From the NCBI GenBank assembly GCA_017303565.1, contig JAFLCM010000022.1, forward strand, positions 1-13,690: a stretch of 13,690 nucleotides of DNA, read 5' to 3'. Position numbers and translations under genes: made by a program. The notes under the pieces are model-generated. The model had not been told where the DNA came from, did no database searches, and saw nothing but the letters and a program-made list of their open reading frames with translations. Positions within the stretch are counted from its first letter, which is position 1; each line of letters begins with the position of its first letter. The stretch comes from Planctomycetota bacterium. Lineage in GTDB: Bacteria; Planctomycetota; Phycisphaerae; Phycisphaerales; UBA1924. Positions 1-8,070 of this stretch are shown here, piece after piece.

Positions 1-1607
1 GCATCATCAAGCGTGACATCGACCCGTCGCTGCTTGAAGACGTCTCAGATCCCTGCGACGTGTACGTCGGGCACCAGCCCATCGCCGGGCTCTCGCTCCC
101 GATCCTCGATCCGAACGTCAACAACCGCTTCGCCGCCCTCGACGGCACGTCGTTCTCCGCGCCGATCGTCGCCGGTGCGGTGGCGCTGCTGCAGGACTTC
201 GGCCTCTCGCGCGTCCCGCAGAAGAGCATCAACAGCCTGGTGATGCGCTCGGTTCTCATGACCAGCGCCGTGAAGATGCCCGGCTGGAGCAACAGCGGCG
301 CGCCCGCCAAGCCCCAGGACAACCGCGACGGCCGCACCGCCGAGAACCCCGACGACCTCATCAACGACCAGAACGCCGGCGCCGGCCGCGTGCCGCTGGA
401 CCTGGCGCAGGGTGCCGGCCTGCTCTCGATTCCCTACGCCTTCGCGGTGTACGGCGTGGGCGACCTGCAGGACTCGCCGCTCACCGACCCCACCAAGCCC
501 ACGCAGACGCCCGCGGACGAGATCGTCCCCCCGCCGTTCCCCAACCAGCCGAACCGCCCCGGCTCGGGGGCCGCCGCTTCGACGGGCCAGTTCACTCCCG
601 ATGAAGAGGCCGAGATGCGCCAACTCATGCCCGCCGACCCGGACATGACCGCCGCCCAGCTCGAACTCATCCGCAAGGGCATCCTCGACACCAACCGCGG
701 CCTCGAGTTCCGCGACATGCGCCCCGATTTCACCGACCCGGTCATCACCCCCGGCGGCGGAACCAAGTCGGGCGCCGGCCTCTTCGATCCCCGCGAGTCC
801 TTCATTTCCGGCGCCGGCACCGTTCCCGGCTCGTTCAGTGGCGGCGGCCCGCCCGCCGTCAAGCCCGTCCTGCTCCCCACCTCCATCTTCGGCGGCTACG
901 CCGGTTGGGACCACGCCAACCTCGGCATCAAGCCCCTGCGCCTCCGCAGCGGCTCCCGGGTCGGTGGCGTGATGGACTACGTCATCTATGTGCCGTTCGT
1001 CAGCGCCACCCCCGGCCCCAACGACTACATCACCGCCACCCTTGTCTGGAACCGCACGGTCACCGTCAAGAAGCCCAACTTCACCCTCCTCGACAACCCC
1101 GGCGTCGGCAACATCACCCACCTCGAACTCGAGAACCTCGACCTCGAGCTCTACCAGACTCCCGACGGCGAGGTCTTCGACGGCCAGGAACCGCTCGCCT
1201 TCTCCCGCACCACCCTCGGCAACATCGAGCACCTCCACTACCAGCTCATCACGCCGGGCTTCTACGTGCTCCGCGTCACCTACGCCAATCGCCACTTCGA
1301 CCTGTTCCGCAACCTCCCGCCCGGCGGCGTCGAGTACGGCGTGTCGTGGGCGTGGCGCCCCATCCTCGATTCGAAGGTCGGCGGCACCGTCCTGCCCGCT
1401 CCTCAGGACACCCCCGCGGCCCGCGGCGTCGGCACCGCCCTCCTCAGCGAGGTCCTGCTCCGCTTCGGCGCCCGCATCGGTGAAGCCGGCTACTCCGGCC
1501 TCGCCGACGTCAACCAGGACAGCGTCGTCGACAGCCGAGACCTCATCTGGGTCATCTCCCGCCTTCAGGCTCAGCAGGCCCCGCAGGCCAGCGCCCACAA
1601 CAACTGA
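1..1607 (+). CDS. Secreted subtilisin-family (S8) serine protease, C-terminal part
   Basis: The gene enters from the left edge; the first full codon is at position 3, giving 534 visible residues. The motif DGTSFSAPIVAGAVALL (residues 47-63) is the catalytic-serine block of peptidase S8 (GTSxSxP), with the serine codon at 150-152. The Asp and His of the triad would lie upstream of the window. NAGAGRVPLDLA (from about residue 124) matches the usual end of the S8 core. A proline-rich linker follows, then a beta-sandwich (about 285-460, with YITATLVW, LDLELYQ, YVLRVTYA, YGVSW) resembling the PPC/P-type domains common after subtilases. A single EF-hand-like repeat (D502-x-N-x-D-S-x-V-D-x-x-D513) lies near the end. 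Only one dockerin-like repeat is present, against two in the other secreted proteins here. It should hydrolyse peptides outside the cytoplasm; the substrate is unknown. It is convergent with kdsB. Confidence 0.95.
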   Translation, partial: IIKRDIDPSLLEDVSDPCDVYVGHQPIAGLSLPILDPNVNNRFAALDGTSFSAPIVAGAVALLQDFGLSRVPQKSINSLVMRSVLMTSAVKMPGWSNSGAPAKPQDNRDGRTAENPDDLINDQNAGAGRVPLDLAQGAGLLSIPYAFAVYGVGDLQDSPLTDPTKPTQTPADEIVPPPFPNQPNRPGSGAAASTGQFTPDEEAEMRQLMPADPDMTAAQLELIRKGILDTNRGLEFRDMRPDFTDPVITPGGGTKSGAGLFDPRESFISGAGTVPGSFSGGGPPAVKPVLLPTSIFGGYAGWDHANLGIKPLRLRSGSRVGGVMDYVIYVPFVSATPGPNDYITATLVWNRTVTVKKPNFTLLDNPGVGNITHLELENLDLELYQTPDGEVFDGQEPLAFSRTTLGNIEHLHYQLITPGFYVLRVTYANRHFDLFRNLPPGGVEYGVSWAWRPILDSKVGGTVLPAPQDTPAARGVGTALLSEVLLRFGARIGEAGYSGLADVNQDSVVDSRDLIWVISRLQAQQAPQASAHNN

Positions 1608-1636
1608 GAATCGTCGCACGATCGCCGTCAAACAGG

Positions 1637-1670
1637 AAGGCCCCGGCGCGATGCGGGGCCTTTTTCCTTT
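1637..1670 (+). terminator. Rho-independent terminator of the protease gene
   Basis: A perfect 9-bp stem (AAGGCCCCG at 1637-1645 pairing with CGGGGCCTT at 1654-1662) with an 8-nt loop runs into TTTTTCCTTT. It starts 30 bases after the protease stop codon. The opposite strand has no comparable T-run after the stem, so it should act mainly on plus-strand transcription, although it lies between two convergent genes. Confidence 0.88.
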
Positions 1671-1715
1671 CTGGCGTCGGCTCGCGGTGGCCATGCGCAC
1701 CCACCGAAGGCAAGG

Positions 1716-2489
1716 TTAGCGCCGCGCCGCCCACCGCGCGACGAAGCGCTCGTACTGCTCCGGCGTGTCGATGCCCTCGTGCGACGAGGCCATCACCGCC
1801 ACCGCGATCCGGTGGCTGTGCTCGAGCGCCCGCAGTTGCTCGAGTTTCTCGAGTGTCTCCAGGGGCGTCGGCGCCAGCGCGGCGTACCGGTGCAGGAAGC
1901 CTGCCCGATACGCGTACAGCCCGACGTGGCGGAGCGCCCCGCCATGACCCGCGCCCGCGTCCCGGTCGAAAGGCACCGGCGCCCGCGAGAAGTACAGCGC
2001 CGTCGAGTCGGCCCGCAGCACGGCCTTCACGATGTTCGGATCGGCGACGCTCTGGCCCGGGCCCAGCGGCGACGCCACCGTGCCGATCTCCGCGCCGCTC
2101 GATACCAGCGCCGTCACCGCGGCGTCGATCAGCGCCGGGTCCAGTTCCGGCTCGTCGCCTTGCACGTTGACCACCACCTCGTCGTCGTCCAGCCCAAGCG
2201 CCCGAGCCGCCTCCGAGAGTCGCGACGTCCCGTTGGGGTGCTCGGCGCTGGTCATGACCGCCCGCGCGCCGAACCCGGCGCACGCCTCGACCACCCGCGC
2301 GTCGTCCGTTGCCACCACGCAGTCACGCAGGCACGATGCCAGGCGCGCCGACTCCCACACGTGCCGGATCAGCGCCCAGCCCGTGCGGTTCGCCAGCACC
2401 TTCTCCGGGAACCGCGTGGAACCGAGTCGTGCGGGGATGATCGCGACAGCGGGCGTGGTCGTGCTCACGCTCCGATCGTAGCGGCCCAC
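1716..2489 (-). CDS. kdsB: 3-deoxy-manno-octulosonate cytidylyltransferase (CMP-Kdo synthetase)
   Basis: The protein (257 aa) activates Kdo: CTP + Kdo gives CMP-Kdo + PPi, in the cytoplasm, for lipopolysaccharide inner-core synthesis. Recognisable blocks are IIPARLGSTRFPEK (17-30, nucleotide-binding loop), VVNVQGDEP (106-114, metal-binding Asp112), HVGLYAYR (188-195), LEKLEQLRALE (213-223) and GIDTPEQ (239-245, second metal Asp). The length agrees with the family (about 250 aa). The residues before the nucleotide loop leave two possible starts. GTG at 2489 has a GGAG 10 nt upstream and is used here. GTG at 2468 would give 250 aa, closer to homologues, but its GGAG is only 1 nt away. The usual GT(D/E)R motif reads GTSR (87-90). 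The gene lies 28 bp downstream of the oxidase gene on the same strand, so co-transcription is possible; kdsA, kdsC or kdsD are not in view. Confidence 0.95.
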   Translation of the reverse strand: MGRYDRSVSTTTPAVAIIPARLGSTRFPEKVLANRTGWALIRHVWESARLASCLRDCVVATDDARVVEACAGFGARAVMTSAEHPNGTSRLSEAARALGLDDDEVVVNVQGDEPELDPALIDAAVTALVSSGAEIGTVASPLGPGQSVADPNIVKAVLRADSTALYFSRAPVPFDRDAGAGHGGALRHVGLYAYRAGFLHRYAALAPTPLETLEKLEQLRALEHSHRIAVAVMASSHEGIDTPEQYERFVARWAARR

Positions 2490-2517
2490 GCCCGGGCCGC
2501 TCCGCGGACGCCGCGCC

Positions 2518-5500
2518 CTACGGGCACGCCGTGCCGAACACGCCCAGCAGCGCCGCCAGATCCGCGGTGTTCACCACGCCGTCGCCGTTCAGGTCACCGG
2601 TCGCCCCCGGCGTCACCGCCGTGCCGAACACGCCGAGGAACACCACGAGGTCGGCGGTGTTCCGTTGGCCGTCGGCGTTGAGGTCTCCCAGGCACGGCGC
2701 CGGCGTGACGTCGAGCCCGGCGCCCGTCGAGGTTGCGGCGCCGCACGGATTCGTCACCAAGCAGTCGTACGCGCCCTCGTCGCCGAAGCCCACGCCCTCG
2801 ATGCTGAGGACCGCGGTGTCGGCGCCGGAGATCACGCCGCCGCCGGGCGACGGGCCGTCGGACAGTTCCACGCCGTCGCGGCGCCAGCGGTAGGCGGGGA
2901 TGTCGCCCGATGCCGTCAGCGTGAACAGCGCCGTGCCGCCGATCGCGACCTGCTGAGCCGTCGGCGGGGCGAGCACCGCCGGCGAGTCGCACAGCACCTC
3001 GAACTGGCGCATCATCTCGTGGTCTTCGTGCTCGAGGATGTGGCAGTGGTAGGGGTACCGACCGGGGAACCCGTCGAACCTCGCGATCACCCGCGTGATC
3101 TGGTTCGGCGTCGCCTGCACGGTGTCCTTCCAGCCCATCTCGTTCGCCGCCGGCGGGAACCGGGGCCCGATCGGCGTCACCACGCCGTTCAGCACGTCGA
3201 AGTCTTGGCGGTCCAGCACCTGGAACGAAACCAGGTGCATGTGCATCGGGTGCACGATCCCGGAGCGGTTCACCCACGCCCAGACCTCGGTGGTCCCGAT
3301 CCTGGGGAACTCGGTGATGTCGTCCCACATCAGCCCGTTGATCATCCACATGCCGTCGGCGTGCTGCGGGCAGTCCGCGTTGGGACCGCGTGCGAGCTCG
3401 AAGTCCCGCTGCATCACCGACTCGCTCTCGGGGACGCGCGGCACCGGCACCAGCGAAGACGGGAGCGGATCGGTGTCGCCCGCCTGGGCCTGGACCACGA
3501 ACTTCATCACGTTCGGGATGACGCTCTCCGACGGCCCGTTCGGGAACGGCGCCGGCGCGCTGTTGGACAGGATCAGTTCAGTCCCCGCCGGGTACGGCGC
3601 GAAGTCCACCACCACGTCGGCCCGCTCACCGGGGGTGATCGTGACCTGCGTCATCGCCACCGGCGCTTCGAGCAGCCCCGTGTCGCTGCCGATCTGCCAG
3701 AACGTGGCGCCGTTCGACAGCGCCAGCGTGTACGCCCGCGACGTGCTCCCGTTCAGCAGGCGGAACCGGTACTTGCCCTGCTTCACGTTCAGGTACGGCC
3801 ACACCTTCCCGTTCACGAGCAGGAAGTCGCCGAAGAAGTGCTCGTGCCACATCGCCGGGTACTTGAGCGATCCGTCCGGGTTGAACGAGCGGTCCTGGAT
3901 CGCCATGCCGATCTCGAACTCACCCCGCGGGATGTTCAGCGCGTCCTCCTCGGCGTCGCGGACGAGGAAGAAGCCCGCCATGCCCATGTACACGTTCAGG
4001 CGCGTGATCCCGAGCGCGTGGTCGTGGTACCATATGGTCGCCGCCGGCTGGTCGTTGGGGTAGACCGCGACGGGGGATGAGCCGCCGGGCGGGAACGTCG
4101 CCTCGGGCGGGCCGTCGCTGATCGGGTCGTCCTTCGCCCCGTGGACGTGGACCACCGCCACCGGCACCTGCCCGGTCATGTTGGGCCCGTGGAGGCACTC
4201 GTCGACCGCCAGCACGTGCGTGGTCCGCAACTGCTGCGTCTCGAACACGCGCAGGTCGTTCCGCCACTGCACCGTGACGGTCTGACCGTGGCGTGCCTCG
4301 ATGGTCGGCCCGGGGTAGCTGCCCGCGTAGCCCCACACGCGCGTGGGCGGCAACTGGCTGTGCAGCGTCTGGAACACCTCGCGGATCGCGATGTCGTAGT
4401 GCGCCGCGCCGCCGGGAACGCCCGATACCGGCTGCGCGATCCCCGGCAACGGGAGCGGGTCGAGGTAGGGCGTCAGCACGATCGGGCATGACTCCATCGA
4501 GCACATGGTGCCCTCGCCGCGGAACACGCCGCCGAGCGTGCCGCACTGCGACGCCGACACGTCCTGGCAGGTCCCGTTGGTGAAACAGCACGCGCCCGTG
4601 GGCAGCGGGATGCTGTAGGACACGATCAGTTGCGGGCGCGTCGCGGGCGTGCCGACTTCTCTCGAGTCGAAGCGCCGCTGCGTGCGCCCGATGCTCTCAT
4701 CGCCGACGATCACCCATCCGAGGTTTGACGCGGGGCTGGCCACCCAGGCCTGCACGTCCGCGATCAGCCCCGGCGAGGTCCACTCGAACGTGCCGTTCGT
4801 GGTGCTGACCACCAGCGTGGCGCTGGGCGTGGGCGCGAAGTCGCCGCCCACGGCGCCCCACAGCACGGTGCTGAAGAAGCGGTGGATCCAGGTGGCGTCG
4901 CTCGTCGTCGATGCCGCGCCGCCCGTCTCGTTCCCCGAGGCGTTCGAGACGCCCTCGCCCCAGGAGGCCGCGGCCCGGTGGATCCTCACGCTCTGCGGTC
5001 CGGTCGCCTGCGTGAAACTCATCGTCAGCCGCAGCCGCGCATCGGTCACCACCGCGGTGGCGGGGAGCGACGAGAGGTCGAACTCCACCAGCCCGCGCCG
5101 CCGCAGAATCGGGTTGTCCGAAGTCCCCGCGAACACCCCGATGCCCGCCCCGTTGCTCAGCGCTCCGGTCGCGCTCTCGTACATGGTGTTGTCCCTGATG
5201 GCCACGAACGTCTGCTGGCCGGTGCCCGTGCAGGGGTTCGGCGAACAGGCCGACCCGTCGCCCAGGTACGAGCCGGCCTGCAGCGAACAGTCCGTCGATG
5301 TCATCACCATGCACACTTGCCCCGCCAGACAGCAAGCGCCGGTGGGTTGAGGGCAGGGGTTCGGCGAGCACGCCGTCCCGTCTCCCTGGTACGCGCCTCC
5401 GAGCGACGAACAGGTCGCGCTGCTCACGACCGAGCACGACCCGCTCGTCAGGCAGCAGGCGCCGACGTTCCCCGGCGGCGTGAAGGTGACGGAGAGCATC

Positions 5501-6183
5501 GGGCGGTTCGCAAGCGTCCCGTTCTCGCTGCTGTCGAAGCGCATCGCCGTCTGCTGGGCCGCCTCGTTGCCCTTCACCAGCCACCCGAAGTTCGTCGCAG
5601 GGGCGTTCAGCCAGCCCTGCACGTCCGCCGCCAGTCCGGCCCCGGTCCACGCGTACGGGCCGTTCTGGCCCCCGATGACGGCGGAGCCGCTCGGGGTGGC
5701 GACGAAATCCCCTCCCGCCGTGGTCCAGAGCACCGTGTTGAAGAACCGGTGGATCCATGTGGCGTCACCCGTGGTGGGTGTCGCGCCCTGACCCCCGCCG
5801 CCCGAGGTCGAGTCGGACGTCCCCTCACCCCAGTCCGCCGTGAGGCGGTGCAGCGTCACCGTCTCGTTCGCAGCGCGCGTCCGCGACAGCCTCAGCGTGA
5901 GCGTCACGCTGCTGATCGTCGAGCCCGCGGGGATGGACGACAGGTCGAACGCGATCACGGCGCGGCGCCTCTCGAGCCGGTCGGTCATCCCGGTGAACAG
6001 GGAGTCCCCGGCACCGTTGCTCAGGTACTGGTTCTGGTCGTTCAGGTCGAAGAGCGTGTTGTCCTTAGACGCCTGCAAGGTGACGGTCTGGCTCTGCGCC
6101 GTCGCCGAGCCGGAGACGCCGAGCAGCAGCGCCGCGACGCACCAGAACGCGGAGCGGCTGTGGGTCGGTGAGCGGAGAGTCAT
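2518..6183 (-). CDS. Secreted multidomain multicopper oxidase (CotA/laccase type) with DNRLRE, Cys-rich, Ig-like and dockerin-like modules
   Basis: The 1221-residue exported protein has, in order: signal peptide 1-30 (ends SATAQ); DNRLRE-type beta-sandwich about 32-237; two 'GACC' Cys-rich modules 241-277 and 281-317; a second DNRLRE about 325-525; a third Cys-rich module 530-566; a multicopper oxidase about 570-1066; an Ig-like domain 1067-1160 (W...DEGAYDC); and paired dockerin-like repeats 1164-1221. All copper ligand blocks are intact: HVH 679-681, WYHDH 718-722, HPMHMH 978-983, and HCH-x3-H-x4-M with Cys1047, His1052 and axial Met1057. The spacing is as in CotA laccase and bilirubin oxidases, so it should couple four one-electron oxidations to reduction of O2 to water. 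The substrate (phenolic or metal) cannot be read from sequence. ATG with GAGGTGA 3 nt upstream fixes the start. CotA-type enzymes are usually near 500 aa; the other 700 residues are accessory modules. Confidence 0.95.
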   Translation of the reverse strand: MTLRSPTHSRSAFWCVAALLLGVSGSATAQSQTVTLQASKDNTLFDLNDQNQYLSNGAGDSLFTGMTDRLERRRAVIAFDLSSIPAGSTISSVTLTLRLSRTRAANETVTLHRLTADWGEGTSDSTSGGGGQGATPTTGDATWIHRFFNTVLWTTAGGDFVATPSGSAVIGGQNGPYAWTGAGLAADVQGWLNAPATNFGWLVKGNEAAQQTAMRFDSSENGTLANRPMLSVTFTPPGNVGACCLTSGSCSVVSSATCSSLGGAYQGDGTACSPNPCPQPTGACCLAGQVCMVMTSTDCSLQAGSYLGDGSACSPNPCTGTGQQTFVAIRDNTMYESATGALSNGAGIGVFAGTSDNPILRRRGLVEFDLSSLPATAVVTDARLRLTMSFTQATGPQSVRIHRAAASWGEGVSNASGNETGGAASTTSDATWIHRFFSTVLWGAVGGDFAPTPSATLVVSTTNGTFEWTSPGLIADVQAWVASPASNLGWVIVGDESIGRTQRRFDSREVGTPATRPQLIVSYSIPLPTGACCFTNGTCQDVSASQCGTLGGVFRGEGTMCSMESCPIVLTPYLDPLPLPGIAQPVSGVPGGAAHYDIAIREVFQTLHSQLPPTRVWGYAGSYPGPTIEARHGQTVTVQWRNDLRVFETQQLRTTHVLAVDECLHGPNMTGQVPVAVVHVHGAKDDPISDGPPEATFPPGGSSPVAVYPNDQPAATIWYHDHALGITRLNVYMGMAGFFLVRDAEEDALNIPRGEFEIGMAIQDRSFNPDGSLKYPAMWHEHFFGDFLLVNGKVWPYLNVKQGKYRFRLLNGSTSRAYTLALSNGATFWQIGSDTGLLEAPVAMTQVTITPGERADVVVDFAPYPAGTELILSNSAPAPFPNGPSESVIPNVMKFVVQAQAGDTDPLPSSLVPVPRVPESESVMQRDFELARGPNADCPQHADGMWMINGLMWDDITEFPRIGTTEVWAWVNRSGIVHPMHMHLVSFQVLDRQDFDVLNGVVTPIGPRFPPAANEMGWKDTVQATPNQITRVIARFDGFPGRYPYHCHILEHEDHEMMRQFEVLCDSPAVLAPPTAQQVAIGGTALFTLTASGDIPAYRWRRDGVELSDGPSPGGGVISGADTAVLSIEGVGFGDEGAYDCLVTNPCGAATSTGAGLDVTPAPCLGDLNADGQRNTADLVVFLGVFGTAVTPGATGDLNGDGVVNTADLAALLGVFGTACP
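4486..6090 (-). repeat. Internal duplication: DNRLRE sandwich plus Cys-rich module
   Basis: The N-terminal half of the oxidase contains two copies of a roughly 200-residue DNRLRE-like sandwich (residues 32-237 and 325-525). They share the pattern 'DNT...LSNGAG...F.G..D...RRR....FDLSS.P', then WGEG, then DATWIHRFF.TVLW, GGDF, ADVQ.W and RP.L.V. They are interleaved with three cysteine modules of the form GACC...C...C..LGG.(Y/F).G(D/E)G..CS...C. These six-cysteine units are probably disulfide-bonded outside the cell. Divergence between the copies indicates an old duplication. Confidence 0.85.
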
Positions 6184-6186
6184 GGG

Positions 6187-6193
6187 TCACCTC
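6187..6193 (-). promoter_or_regulatory. Ribosome binding site of the multicopper oxidase gene
   Basis: GAGGTGA on the minus strand ends 3 nt before the ATG at 6183. It matches the 3' half of the consensus AGGAGGTGA, so the effective spacing is normal. It supports this start over any internal one. Confidence 0.75.
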
Positions 6194-6260
6194 ACGCCCC
6201 GGATCAACTTGTGGAAACGGCCAAGGGCGGCGCCCGCTCGGGCTGGCCCAATAACGAGAC

Positions 6261-6295
6261 ATAGATCATTTTATCGTGATTTTGACCGGGATCAA
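6261..6295 (-). promoter_or_regulatory. Candidate promoter of the multicopper oxidase gene
   Basis: Reading the minus strand, TTGATC (6295-6290) and TAAAAT (6273-6268) are separated by 16 nt, a plausible sigma-70-type -35/-10 pair inside an AT-rich island in otherwise GC-rich DNA. The -10 lies 85 nt before the ATG. The rest of the 6184-6380 gap shows no gene and no clear terminator after the SGNH gene. The island also holds a bipartite element shared with the region in front of the SGNH gene (see findings). This is inferred from sequence only. Confidence 0.5.
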
Positions 6296-6380
6296 GCCCT
6301 GACCCGAAGAACGAGGCCGAGAAAACGGAAAGCCGAGCCCAAATCGCCTCCCCGCAACACTGTAGCGAGACACCCGGCGT

Positions 6381-7904
6381 TCACGGGCACGCCGCGCCGA
6401 ACCGCCCCAGCAGCGTCACCAGGTCGCCGGTGTCGACGACGCCGTCGCCGTTGAAGTCCGAGCCGCTCCACGGCGTCGCCGCTCGCCCGAACCCGCCCAG
6501 GAACTCGACAAGGTCTGGCGTCGAGACTACGCCGTCGTCGTTCAGGTCTTCGAAGCACGCCGAAGCGATCACGGCGTCGACCTCGCGCCGGCCCAGCGCC
6601 TCGTAGGCACCGAGCGTCAGGTGGTACCGGTCGTTGCCGCCCGACTGGTACCAGCCGCTGGCGAGCATTTCCGCGGAGTCCGTGAGTTGATCGAACCGTG
6701 CGACGGCGCAGCGTCCCAGCGACGCCGCGACCGACTCCGCGGCCTCGCGGTAGGCGACCAGGCGCGAATCGTCCGGCGCAGCGATCGGGTGCGAAACGCT
6801 GAAGAGGAAGGACAACTCGTCCGGGTTCCATGCATTGAGCGCCCACACCTGACGGAGGCGAAGCACGATCGCCGTCAGGTTGTCGGCGAACGCGGCGCTC
6901 GAGGCCCCGTCGCTCACCGCGGCGGGTCCCAGGGAGCCGAGCGGCTCGTTCATGTCATTCAGCCCGGTGTTGACGCGGACGAGCACGGCCTTGCTCCCGC
7001 CCTGGCGCTCGCGCAGCAGCGAGAAGAACATCGTGAGCTGTGCATCGCTCGCGGTGAGCAGTCCGTGCGCCATGTCACGGGCTGATTGCGAGCCCTTGGC
7101 ATACAGAGTCGAGAGCGATGCGCCGCCCGCGCCGTCCGCACGGAGGAAGCGCTGCGTAAAGACCGTCACGGGGCCGACCATGTCGGTGCCCCACGCGGTG
7201 AAGCGACCGTTGAGCGCCGCGTTCCGCACGCCCGCCGGAACCTCCGCGCTCGCCACCGCCCAGCCCCACGACGCGGAGTTCGTGGACTGCGGACCCGCGG
7301 AGGCGACCGCGTTGTACGGGGGTTGCCCGAGGCGGATCATCGGCGCGAGCGCCCCGACCCCACCGGGGCCGACGCCGTACGAGACTTCGTACAGCAGGCG
7401 GTTGTTCACGCCGATGGGGTGGTTCGCTTCCACCTGCAACCCGAGATTCACGCCCCCGCCCGCGACGAGCCCGCCCGTCAGATTGAGGTAGTTCATGGGC
7501 TCCATGAACACGTCCGCGGCCATCAGGTCGTCGAGCGGGGCGGGGGCGTTCGTGTGGTCAAACTGCGGGGCGCAGCACGCGGTGCTGAGGATGGCGCAGC
7601 GGTAGCCGAGGCCCAGGCCCTGCCCGCGGTTCTCCCCCGCGCTGTGAAGGCCCGTGGCGAACAGCCCGAAGCGTTCGCCCATCGCCCGCGACCAGCCGTG
7701 ATCCCAGCCGTGCCCCCCGTAGGCCTGGTTTGAGTCTCCGATGCCCACGGCGTCGGCACGCCCGGTCCGGGCCGCGAGCACCCACTTCTTGAGCGCCCGC
7801 CCGTGGGTGATGCCGGGCGGAAAATCCGCGGCGCCGGCCCACGGGGCGGACGACCCCAGGGCCAGCGCCACGGTCGTGAGAGCGAACAAGTTTTTCGGTA
7901 CCAC
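6381..7904 (-). CDS. Secreted SGNH/GDSL-family hydrolase with dockerin-like C-terminus
   Basis: The 507-residue protein shows the SGNH catalytic blocks: block I GIGDSN (nucleophile Ser58), block III GLND (Gly314, Asn316) and block V DRYH (Asp425, His428). This family contains esterases, lipases and carbohydrate deacetylases; the substrate here is unknown. Residues 1-25 are a signal peptide (hydrophobic LFALTTVALALGSSA, then WAGA). About 256 residues lie between blocks I and III, far more than usual. The tail 450-507 has two EF-hand-like repeats (DLNDDG, DFNGDG) ending AACP. GTG at 7904 is chosen because GGGGAG sits 8 nt upstream and the protein then starts directly with the signal peptide; an in-frame GTG at 7967 would add 21 unconvincing residues. 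The oxidase gene lies 197 bp downstream on the same strand. The upstream region 7905-8165 carries several operator-like repeats. Confidence 0.87.
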   Translation of the reverse strand: MVPKNLFALTTVALALGSSAPWAGAADFPPGITHGRALKKWVLAARTGRADAVGIGDSNQAYGGHGWDHGWSRAMGERFGLFATGLHSAGENRGQGLGLGYRCAILSTACCAPQFDHTNAPAPLDDLMAADVFMEPMNYLNLTGGLVAGGGVNLGLQVEANHPIGVNNRLLYEVSYGVGPGGVGALAPMIRLGQPPYNAVASAGPQSTNSASWGWAVASAEVPAGVRNAALNGRFTAWGTDMVGPVTVFTQRFLRADGAGGASLSTLYAKGSQSARDMAHGLLTASDAQLTMFFSLLRERQGGSKAVLVRVNTGLNDMNEPLGSLGPAAVSDGASSAAFADNLTAIVLRLRQVWALNAWNPDELSFLFSVSHPIAAPDDSRLVAYREAAESVAASLGRCAVARFDQLTDSAEMLASGWYQSGGNDRYHLTLGAYEALGRREVDAVIASACFEDLNDDGVVSTPDLVEFLGGFGRAATPWSGSDFNGDGVVDTGDLVTLLGRFGAACP

Positions 7905-7912
7905 CGGCGACG

Positions 7913-7918
7913 CTCCCC
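7913..7918 (-). promoter_or_regulatory. Ribosome binding site deciding the SGNH hydrolase start
   Basis: GGGGAG on the minus strand lies 8 nt before the GTG at 7904. It selects this start over the upstream in-frame GTG at 7967. Confidence 0.7.
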
Positions 7919-8044
7919 GCGTGGGGGAAGCGGGCGAATCCCCGGCGCCGCGCCCGCCCCGGAACACGGGCGGAGCGGTCCGGGGCGCGGCTCATCGGGG
8001 AGCCGGCGCCCGTTCCCACGCGAGAAAGGAGCATGCACTCCCGG

Positions 8045-8062
8045 GGTGACAACGCCATGACA
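8045..8062 (-). repeat. Weak copy of the 18-bp TGACA element
   Basis: Plus-strand TGACA at 8047-8051 and again at 8058-8062 with a 6-nt spacer, so the two half-sites are direct rather than inverted. It matches the copy at 8747-8764 at 13 of 18 positions. It is the copy nearest to the SGNH gene. Confidence 0.45.
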
Positions 8063-8070
8063 CCGATATG

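Noticed and set aside
45..1700. 551-codon open frame antisense to the protease gene
   Set aside because: It mirrors the protease, which has S8 motifs. Its translation is an Ala/Gly/Asp/Glu-rich product with no recognisable domain, typical of high-GC shadow frames.
2491..2515. Terminator between the oxidase and kdsB
   Set aside because: A small CGCGG-N3-CCGCG hairpin exists but has no T-run and overlaps the likely ribosome site of kdsB, so it does not support transcription termination.
2665..4080. 471-codon plus-strand frame antisense to the oxidase copper domain
   Set aside because: Composition (Arg/His/Val-rich) and lack of motifs mark it as a shadow of the conserved oxidase frame.
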